Below, in pieces: positions 57,001-64,000 of a stretch of DNA of 64,000 nucleotides. Position 1 is the first letter of the stretch. Every line of letters begins with the position of its first letter. Both the position numbers and the translations under genes were made by a program. The notes under the pieces were generated by a model. It was not told the DNA's origin. It saw nothing but the letters and a program-made list of their open reading frames with translations, and did no database searches. The stretch comes from Paguma larvata (lineage: Eukaryota; Chordata; Mammalia; Carnivora; Viverridae): assembly GCA_030068075.1 (NCBI GenBank), contig CM057826.1:117204746-117268745 (forward strand). The letters are read 5' to 3'.

Positions 57001-59233
57001 CTCAACCAACTGAGCCACCCAGGCGCCTCTCTATGACTTTTATCAGTTCTATTTTACAGGTGAGGAAATGGATTCAAATGATTAGACACCTGCCTGAGGT
57101 CATACAGCTGAGGAAAGGAGGGGCTGGGAGCCTGATGTGTCTGATATCAAAGTCCTAAGCCTAACATGTGCTGTCCCAGGAGGAAGGGGATGGAATTCCA
57201 TTCTTAATATATTCTCAGCAGGTGATAGATTCAACAGCAAGCCACAGCCCAGGCTTCCAGGGAGAGCCCAAAGGTGGGTTTGGGGCTGGGGCTTGGGGCA
57301 GAGCTGGGTGTCTTCTCCACCTTTGGTGGGCTTACTTGCATTTTCCTCCAGTGGTAGGAATAACAGCATCTCTAGGACCCGAGGTCCACCGAAAGCATCC
57401 TCCAAGGGACTCTGAGGAACAGGTAACATCTCATGTACCCCAGAACACCTGGAAGCTCTTGGGGGACTGAAGAGTTGCAGAGCGCAGCTAATCTGTCCAC
57501 CGCTTCTGTGCCCCAACATCAGGGACAGATACGGAGCTTCTGACAAAGAGAGGACCTGACGGGCTATGATTCCTAAGAGAGGGCATGGAAAGGTTGTTTT
57601 CCTACTGGGTCACAATAGGAGTATAGGATCCTTAAGCCTCTGTGGCACCTGCTGGCAGAGCCAACACCTCTCCTTTCTCCCATGGCCTCCAAGTCTCTGT
57701 CCAGGCTATGGGCTCTTACAGGCCAGTTAGGCCCCGGATGTGGTTGTAGGAGCAGCCCTGGTAGTGGGGTTCTGTTGGAAAGTTGGGCCCTGTGTCCCAA
57801 GGCTGTGGCACACACGGACTTCTGGCTGAGCCTAGACTAATGCCACCTAGGCCTGTCAGGCTCCAGACGTGGCTCTGCAGTTCTTCTTGGCCCAGGCACG
57901 GAGGAAGAGACTTCAAGAACAGCACCAGATATGGATCCAAGAGGAACTGAAGTGTTTGGAACCGGAGGAGGAAGAGGGGGCAGGTGACCGGGTCAAAGGC
58001 CTGGTGGCTGGAAAGGAGGTGAGGAGGGTCAAGTAGGGGACTTGAGGCTTCTTCTAATTGGTCCTGGCATGGTGCTGTGGGTTGGGATCCAGGCTCAGTC
58101 ACAACAGAATGGGCCATATCTCTCTCATGGTCCTCATAGCTTTATGGGGGACAGGTGTAGCAATTCTCAGGGCTAAGTGCAGTGATGCAGGGAGCTAGGG
58201 GTTTGTGGGAACAAAGAAGAGTGCCTGGCTCAGGCTGGCCAGGAGCAAAGAAGATGGCATTTGGGCTGAGACTTGGAAAACAAATCAGCCAGAGGAATTC
58301 ACTAGACTGAACTCCATGTGGGCAGTTCATACTCATCACATAGGAGCACTGAATAAATACACTTGTTTGTCCAAATTAGGAAACAAAACTTGTGTGCATG
58401 AGGGGATGGGAGGATATGTTCTGAGGACCATAGTTTATGAACAAAGATCCAGGGGGAAGCAATGGCAAAATACCGTCTGGGTATTGCAAATTGTCCACCT
58501 GGTGGGGCCTGGCAGGTACATGGTCAGAGGTGACGCTAGGGACCAGTGTGTGCCATGCCTCTGAATTTGGACTTTACCCCAAGAATGAGAGTGAACCATT
58601 GAAGGGCATGTGTCACCTCAGTTCTGTCCTCACTAGCCATGCGAATTTGGGCAGGTTAGGTCACTTCTCTGATCCAGTTTCCAAATCTAACTACCAGATT
58701 TGGAAAACTAAAATGGCAACCAACTACCTCCCCTGGGTTTCACTGGCTAAAATGAACGAATACACATGAAGTGTTTAGGAACGAAGCCTGGCACACAGGT
58801 GGCACCGAACAAAGAATATGTATTATTACTGAAGGCCTCCGAGGAGAGGCAGAGATGGCGCCGGGAGCAGACGCTACGGAGACTCCAGCTGGAGGCCCTT
58901 CAGGCAGAGCGGGACACTGCAGAGCAGGACCTCGTAGCCCTCTATGACCTGCACGTGCAGGCTGCCCGGGCTCGGACGTGCCATACGCTGCAGGTCAGTG
59001 AGGACAGAAAGCAGGCCTTGAAATGGCTGCAAGGCTGATGGGCTGACAGGCATCTCTGAATCCGGGCACAGGTATTTCGAGCCTGGCGAGGGCTGTGGAA
59101 GGAGCAGGCCGTGACCACAGAGCAACACCACCGCAGCCTGCTGGCTGGTATCCTGCAAGACACGCTCCGACTGGCCACGCAGAACCAGGAGCTCCAAGCC
59201 CAGAACCAGCAGCTTCGGCAGGGTGTAGACTAG
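48093..59233 (+). CDS. Unnamed 16-exon gene: degenerate kinesin-motor-like protein with coiled-coil tail
   Basis: Exons: 48093-48222, 48456-48541, 48616-48663, 48809-48928, 49498-49574, 49853-49924, 50428-50513, 50629-50707, 54096-54229, 55282-55490, 55563-55646, 57180-57273, 57352-57422, 57851-58018, 58835-58993, 59072-59233; 1779 nt, about 592 aa, stop TAG. The start has a good context (gccATGG); an in-frame ATG at 48162 is an alternative. Kinesin-like order: LTVVVEVEN, ITFDRVLSSDAAQEAEQELL, GYSVSLLLQG at the P-loop position, RDLLSPGRENLSVLDVSPLG, EVEVSDSRAASELYFQAAG, then SLPWIVSRLLEGNNYTGLLL before a neck-like segment. P-loop and switch II consensus are absent. The tail is Arg/Glu/Gln-rich helix ending NQELQAQNQQLRQGVD. 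The exon 8 start is uncertain. I do not recognise a named gene here. Confidence 0.7.
50975..51153 (-). mobile_element. Can-SINE, reverse
   Basis: 'tttttagagaggaagagacc' to 'gactgagccaactaggcgcc'. Confidence 0.8.
51207..51420. repeat. (TTCC)n / CCTT-rich microsatellite
   Basis: About 214 bp of nearly pure TTCC units with CTCC variants, next to the T tail of a reverse SINE, so probably expanded from that tail. Confidence 0.95.
51421..51529 (-). mobile_element. Short older Can-SINE, reverse
   Basis: 'tttttaagtaatctctacat' to 'actgagtcagccaggcaccc'. Confidence 0.82.
52012..52112 (-). mobile_element. Short older Can-SINE, reverse
   Basis: 'tttattttattaagtaaggt' to 'actaagccagccagtgcctc'; flanked by tacttggtt / tatttggtt. 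Confidence 0.78.
53510..53618 (+). mobile_element. Short older Can-SINE, forward
   Basis: 'ggggcacctggctggcttaa' to 'ccccacgttgggtgtagagc' and an AAATA tail, flanked by a ttgggtgattag / ttaggtgattag repeat. Confidence 0.85.
53681..53853 (+). mobile_element. Can-SINE, forward, with internal deletion
   Basis: 'gcgcctgggtggctcagttc' jumps directly to 'tcacggttcgtgagttt', skipping about 40 nt of the head; flanked by ttctggata repeats. Confidence 0.85.
54460..54620 (+). repeat. MIR fragment
   Basis: 'cttaccacaaccccatgaga', 'ataaatgaggaaagggaag', 'gaaagaacttgcgta' and 'aaaaatcaggcctctctga' in MIR order. Confidence 0.6.
56641..56814 (-). mobile_element. Can-SINE, reverse, shortened body
   Basis: 'tttaatgttttattttttgt' to 'gactgagccaaatgggcgcc'. 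Confidence 0.88.
56832..57029 (-). mobile_element. Can-SINE, reverse
   Basis: 'aatattttttgtttatttgc' to 'gagccacccaggcgcctctc'; flanked by ctctaca / ctctatga. Confidence 0.88.
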
Positions 59234-60199
59234 GCTGGGGCCAGGCGTGCCGAACTGCTGCCCCGGGGAGAAGTCTGGTGATCAGTAATCCTTCGGGGGC
59301 AGCTTCTCTCTTCATTCTTCAGAGTCCCGGAAGGGAGAGGGGGCTGGGACGCAATTACCGCGCTAACCTTCACTATGGGTACTGAACGATCCCTCTGGCC
59401 AGGTCTTGTTATGTCAGTCCCTGCTAAGCGCCTAATACCCACCGCTTCATTTTAGCTTTTTCCACTAGCCTGTGTAGTAGCAGGTGCTGCTTGACCCCCA
59501 TTTCAGAGGTAAGGCAACTAAAGCTAGGAGGGGTTAAGTAGCTGCCCAAGGACAGTCCACTGGTAAGTGACAGAGCCAGGATACAAATTCCAGCCTGTTA
59601 GAACCATAGTTCTACACGGCGCACAGCAGCGGTTCACAAGCTGAAGTGTGCATCGGAATCACTTAGAGAGCTTATTAAAGAAAAAAAAAAAAGATTCCCA
59701 AACCCTACTCTCTCAGATTCTTTGGTGGGTCTACAGTTATTTTTTTAAGCTTACTAGGTATGCTGGCACAGGAGCAGGGCCTGCTGTTCCTCTGGCCGTG
59801 AGAAGAGATGAGAGGCAGGAAGATCAGTGAGGGAACCGGAGGAAATAAGAATCAAAACCATATTGAATCCATGAGTTCTCTAGCCTAAAAGCTGGTTTGT
59901 CCTGCCAGGCCCAGGACCTTCGATTCCCAAGAACCCCTCCAAATTCTCCAGGGCCGGGGTTTTGTGCTTCAGAGAAATTTGAAAAGTTGTGACAGAGAAC
60001 AGTCTCCACTCTATGGAGCCCTCGAAGGAAATAATGCTCCTGGCAACAGCTAGAAGTCTTTTCTCCTAGTCTATCAGTTACCCCAAGATGAAGACATTCA
60101 GGGCACTGGGGGAACAAAATTATGCTTGAGAGAAGCTACGCAACAAAGACGACACAGGACAATCAGCCAATTGCAGGAACCACCTGCACCCCAGAACAC
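59234..60199. other. Region between the kinesin-like gene and the SLC35A4 3' UTR
   Basis: MIR (about 59445-59595: 'cccatttcagaggtaaggca', 'gacagagccaggatacaaat') followed by a MER5A-like fragment (about 59620-59745: 'gtgtgcatcggaatcactta', 'agagagcttattaaag'). No coding exon seen. No clear AATAAA closely follows the kinesin-like stop. Confidence 0.5.
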
Positions 60200-60205
60200 T
60201 TTATT
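60200..60205 (-). promoter_or_regulatory. SLC35A4 polyadenylation signal AATAAA
   Basis: The minus strand reads AATAAA 913 nt after the SLC35A4 stop, giving a 3' UTR of about 0.9 kb. Confidence 0.65.
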
Positions 60206-60644
60206 AAGACCTTATTGCTTACAGTTAGAGACACTGATTGAACTACACCAAATTTCCCTGTGCCTGGTGCCAGGTCACTCCGTGTAGAGCTTCCCTAAGC
60301 TGTTGAGAGCTGGGACACTGCTAGGCAGGGGCAGGACCCAGAGTGAGAAAAATGGTACCTCCTAGGAGCTGTAGAGGGGACAGTGGGCTTTAAGAGGGCC
60401 CTTGGGGCGAGCAGAGAGGTCAGGAGTGTAGCCTTAAGCCAGGGCCCAGGGGCAACATTCCCTGAGATGAGTCAAGCTCCAGCCCTGTCCGGGGTCTCCA
60501 GAAACAGGCTGGGTGGGTGCGGAGAGCAGCACTGTGGAGGGAGCAGGGGGCAATGTCTCCAGGTGCCGCTGGAGCTAGGGGAGTTTGGAAGTGTAGCCTG
60601 GATGACGGGTGTATAATCTGTGGCAATTGGGCTTTCCTGCATTA

Positions 60645-60663
60645 CTGTGTGTGTGTGTGTGTG
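60645..60663. repeat. (GT)n microsatellite in SLC35A4 3' UTR
   Basis: About nine GT units followed by a G run (60662-60668). Confidence 0.85.
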
Positions 60664-61117
60664 GGGGGGTGGGTGGTAAAATCTCATTATGGGAGAGTCA
60701 TGTTCCACAGCCGGGCTGGAGCAGCCAGTACCAGGCCTGGGGGCAATGGGTCTGCTGGGGTGCCCACAGGAAGCAAGGAAAGCCAACTGTTGCCTGCACC
60801 CCACTTGAAGCAACTGCATTCATGCAGGATGAGGTGGAGAGCCTCCGCCACTGGGGACGGGGGTCACTTCTAAGGCCTAGGTATTGATGCTCTCCCATTT
60901 CCTTATTCTGGAAGAATTTCGAGACAAATCCAGTCTTCGTGTTTCCTGGGGTGACCCTTCATCCACCCACCTCCAGAGACTAACCTGGCTGCTCCCACTT
61001 CCCCAGCTTTTGTCACAAGGCACTTGGTACGGGGCTGGCTGCCGAAGAAGGGTGGGGAGGCCTCAGAGGTGGCACCCAATCTACGGGGTCAGGAGTCTGG
61101 GTGGAGGTGGTCAGGGA

Positions 61118-62092
61118 CTAGCGGCTGCCGTAGTACAGGCGCACAGCCAGGCCAATGAGCAGCGTGGCCAGGAAGAAGGCAGCTGTGAGCTGCAGCCGCA
61201 GCAAGGCTGCTGAGAGCACGGCGTTGACCACCAGGGAGCAGGACACAACAAAGAGGCGCGTGATGCTGCTGCCGTGCTTCATGACCGCTGACATGAGCAG
61301 ACCACTTAGTGCCTGGCTCAGCACCACAAGCGCTGCCCAACCAGAGAAACCCTCTAGGAGGCCTGGGCCAGGGCCGCCCCCTGCGTGCAGACCTAGATTC
61401 AGAAGCACACCAAAAGTGTAGAGGAAGAGGTTCTGAAGTGCTAGGGGCAGCCGCTGTCGCTTCATGAGCAGCTCTGTGTACACGGACGACAGGCCCGAGA
61501 TGACACAGTATAAGATGAGAAGCAGCAGTCCCAGTGGAGTGATATGCAGGGGCATGGGGCCAGCAGCAGCTGCTGGAGGGGGCCCAGGGAGGGTGCTTCC
61601 AGGGTCTTGGAGGCCACCGGCTGCATAGCAGGCCCCTGCTGCCATCAGCAGCAGCAGTGCCAAGCCCTGGCGTGCAGAAAGGCGGTGCCGGAGACAGAGG
61701 CAGTAGAACAGGGCCGTGCTTCCGATCTTGAGATTGCTCAGTACCTGGTAGGTGCTGGGATCCATGTAACGTTGAAGATAGATCACCAGGTTGTTGTTAG
61801 CGCCGTAGAGAAGGGCCGATAGCGCAAAGGGGGCGGCCTGGCGCCACGGAGGGGCCCCCTGGGGCCAAGCTTGGCAGCCCACCAACAGGGAGAAGGCGCA
61901 CAACAGTAGCTTGGTCAGCTCAGTCAGCAGCACAGCTGAGGAGGGCCGGAAGGGCACTCTGCCGTTCACATGGCACAGTGCCAGCAAGGGGGCATGGGCA
62001 CCATACATGGCAGTGGACAGGAGTAGCATCAGGGTCCAGCGGGCCTGCCTGGGACGGCCCAGGCCTGGCATACCCCCGTCCTCTACACTCAT
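61118..62092 (-). CDS. SLC35A4: SLC35A4, nucleotide-sugar-transporter-family protein
   Basis: An uninterrupted frame of 975 nt encodes 324 aa, start MSVEDGGMPGLGRPRQARWT at 62092, stop TAG 61120-61118. Length and start match human. The SLC35A family holds Golgi/ER antiporters of nucleotide-activated sugars; A4 has been linked to CDP-ribitol. About ten hydrophobic helices are visible, e.g. LLTELTKLLLCAFSLLVGC, GLLLLILYCVISGLSSVYTE and AAFFLATLLIGLAVRLYYGS at the C-terminus. The motif YLQRYMDPSTYQVLSNLKIG is typical of the family. The mRNA also carries a long upstream ORF (the microprotein entry), and the two frames are about 430 nt apart in the same exon. Confidence 0.97.
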   Translation of the reverse strand: MSVEDGGMPGLGRPRQARWTLMLLLSTAMYGAHAPLLALCHVNGRVPFRPSSAVLLTELTKLLLCAFSLLVGCQAWPQGAPPWRQAAPFALSALLYGANNNLVIYLQRYMDPSTYQVLSNLKIGSTALFYCLCLRHRLSARQGLALLLLMAAGACYAAGGLQDPGSTLPGPPPAAAAGPMPLHITPLGLLLLILYCVISGLSSVYTELLMKRQRLPLALQNLFLYTFGVLLNLGLHAGGGPGPGLLEGFSGWAALVVLSQALSGLLMSAVMKHGSSITRLFVVSCSLVVNAVLSAALLRLQLTAAFFLATLLIGLAVRLYYGSR

Positions 62093-62519
62093 GCCCAAAC
62101 CAGACCCTGGGTGGCCTGTGTAGCTAGCAAGGGGACAGCGGGAATTATAACAAGTTTGGGGAAAACCAGTACGGAGCCGGCTCGCAGGAGGGAGGAGCCG
62201 TGGTACATTGCTAGAGAGAATACTGAAAACCAGAGTCAGCTGCAAACTCCACAGTCGAGGCTGGAAGAGGAAGGGGCCGGTGGCCCTAAAAGCCACAGTC
62301 TTGGGGCCAGTCCCATGGGGTTAAGGAGGGGCGTCCAGACTACTGGCTGACAAGCCACTGTTCACCTTTTGCGAGAAGGAGAGCAAGGATGAAGGCTGTG
62401 GAAAAGTTGCAGATAGCAAAAGGGCGATGGCTGGAGAAGCCAGGTATGGTGTCTGTGGTTGAAAGGCCTCTGCCTGCAGACCCGAGATGGTCATCCTTCC
62501 TCCCCCATGGGATCCAGAG

Positions 62520-63433
62520 CTAGTCGGGCCCCTTGCGCAATGACCGAAGATAGTCCCTCAACGTCTTCTCCACATTGGGCACGGCATATGCCTGAGCTGC
62601 GTAGATGCCCGTGCAGGTACCCACGGCAAAGCCCAATACTGCTGATGCCCTCAGTTTGGCCACCACATAGCCGGCTAAGAAGCCCTTGAGGAATGGGGAG
62701 GACAAGAGCGAGCCATCCTGTGGAGGAAAATGCAGAAGGAAACTCAGCGAGGGTCTCTCTTCTCTACCCACGAGCTACTCAAGCTGGCCTGAGATCATCC
62801 CACCACCTCCTCCTTACTCTGGAAAGCTGCGGTATTCTCTCCAAAGAAGATTCTGGAGGCGGAAAAAGAACCTAGGGGTCCTGACCACACAATCTCAGAA
62901 CGCTGGGGTTAGAAGGCTCCAACCGCAGAACCCTACCACCGCAAAGCTACAGAGATGTCCCTGAGGAATTGGACTCCTGCCTGCTTCTCCAAACTCACTC
63001 CCTAGCAGGCTCTCCCATTACTGGAGCCAAATTAAACTACTTTCTCCCTCCTTTTCATCAAGATACCTCCCACTATAAGAGCTTTGCATATGTCGTTTCA
63101 TCGGCCTGAAATGATCTCTCCTCCCCACTTTACCTAGTTACCTCCTATTTAAGATACCAGTTCAAGTATCATTTTCTTAGAGAAACTTTCCTTAGGGTCA
63201 CAGAAAACAGGCCTTCAACAACCATTTGCTGAATAAGTCTCTACCACCCATTCGAACACCTATTGGGTGGCTTCATTAAGCCTGAGGTCAGGGGTTGGGG
63301 GGTGGGAAAGAGTGGTGGGCAGGTGCAGATTTACCTGGCCCACACCGCTGTTGACTTCGTCTTCCACACGCTGCTGCAGGCGTTCCAGCTGGTTCTTGAG
63401 AAATGCCAGGTCCTTAAGCTTGGGCAGAGAATC
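62520..63433 (-). CDS. SLC35A4: SLC35A4 upstream-ORF microprotein (SLC35A4-MP), exons 2-3; first exon outside window
   Basis: Exons 63433-63335 (DSLPKLKDLAFLKNQLERLQ ... NSGVGQ) and 62717-62520 (DGSLLSSPFLKGFLAGYVVA ... LRSLRKGPD, stop TAG) join in phase and give 98 of the expected 103 residues. The missing MADDK start exon should lie beyond 64000. This conserved uORF of the SLC35A4 transcript makes a mitochondrial inner-membrane microprotein. An amphipathic N-terminal helix precedes a transmembrane segment (FLAGYVVAKLRASAVLGFAV) and a short C-terminus. The near-perfect match to the human sequence I recall, against freely varying flanks, supports real translation. Confidence 0.93.
63085..63235. 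repeat. L2 LINE 3'-end fragment in SLC35A4 intron
   Basis: 'catcggcctgaaatgatctc', 'ttcaagtatcattttcttag', 'gaaactttccttagg' follow the L2 3' end order. Confidence 0.55.
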
Positions 63434-64000
63434 CTAGAACAAGAGAGAAGCCAGCTCCAATAGGTTAACCCAGGCCAATTCTCTTCTCAGGTCTATCAGA
63501 GGCTCAGTGGTTTTTTAATAAAAACTTCCTGAGATGATGGTGGTAAAGAAAGAAAGGCAGTGAAAAGTAAAGAATTCACACGGGGGGGGGGGCGGGGAAT
63601 GACATGTGGGATCTGCATCTGTGATGACTCTTAGAGAATTTTACAAAGCAAGCAGTATGTAGTGAGATAAGAGGAAGGGCTAGGAGACATTTAATTCGAC
63701 TTAGCAGGCAAGCACTACTGATTAGACTATTAGTGGCAACGGGCTCGTCTTGTCTACGGCGTCCTCGGGCCTCACGCAGGGACTGGTAAGTACCTCGTCA
63801 ATGTGTGGATGATGCTGAACTTCCAAACCAGTGATGAGTGATGGCCTGAGGTAGTTCTCTCGACGCGCTCTAGGGTAAATCTGATTTATGCCTGGGCTTC
63901 TCCCTTCCCAAGGACATCCCAAACTGCATGTGTGACTGGATGCACTGGCTGGGGTTAGGGTGGAGTGGCTGTGCGCAGGAGTGTGGGTAAATGAACTGAG
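63434..64000. other. SLC35A4 intron 1 (part) to window edge
   Basis: No MADDK-encoding exon is found on the minus strand. The G run at about 63582-63595 is a simple repeat. Beyond the edge the conserved order predicts the first SLC35A4 exon and APBB3. Confidence 0.45.

Noticed and set aside
63740..63795. Possible first exon of SLC35A4-MP (GACAAG on the minus strand)
   Set aside because: No ATG encoding MADDK precedes it and no donor follows in the right place, so the exon is more likely outside the window.

Overview
This is mammalian nuclear DNA, almost certainly from a cat-family carnivore. The genes are split by GT-AG introns. About 38 tRNA-Lys-derived Can-SINEs of the felid type are scattered on both strands (head resembling GGCGCCTGGGTGGCTC, body with 'gctgacagctcagagcctgg', CT-rich stretch and an AATAAA-bearing A tail). 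Ancient MIR, L2, L1 and Tigger fragments fill the rest. Gene order matches the conserved block on human 5q31.3 in inverted orientation: DND1, WDR55, IK, NDUFA2, TMCO6, CD14, SLC35A4.

Layout: (1) 1-1889, the last two coding exons of DND1 (+), which is cut by the left edge. (2) 2610-7064, WDR55 (-), seven exons, tail-to-tail with DND1. (3) 7.1-10.3 kb, intergenic, with a promoter, a dead RPL36A retrocopy and serial SINE insertions. (4) 10438-20754, IK/RED (-), twenty coding exons including one U12-type intron. (5) 21073-23141, NDUFA2 (+), sharing a bidirectional promoter with IK. (6) 23587-28692, TMCO6 (-), twelve exons, convergent with NDUFA2. (7) 28.7-32.6 kb, the CD14 upstream region, with an inverted repeat, a diverged direct repeat and a tRNA-half retrocopy. 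(8) 32584-33801, CD14 (+). (9) 34-48 kb, a gene-poor block of SINE and L1. (10) 48093-59233 (+), a sixteen-exon gene that I could not match to a named gene and that reads as a kinesin-motor derivative with a coiled-coil tail. (11) 61118-63433 (-), SLC35A4, with two of the three exons of its upstream-ORF microprotein; the first exon lies past the right edge.

Most genes are housekeeping: WDR55 (ribosome biogenesis), IK (spliceosome), NDUFA2 (complex I), TMCO6, SLC35A4. DND1 is germline-specific and CD14 is a myeloid LPS co-receptor. They form a dense cluster rather than a pathway. Rebuilding the exons by reading frame gives lengths close to those I recall for human proteins: WDR55 382 aa, IK 555, NDUFA2 99, TMCO6 493, CD14 375, SLC35A4 324. 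The most interesting object is the degenerate kinesin-like gene between CD14 and SLC35A4. It stays open over 16 exons but has lost the recognisable nucleotide-binding motifs of a motor.
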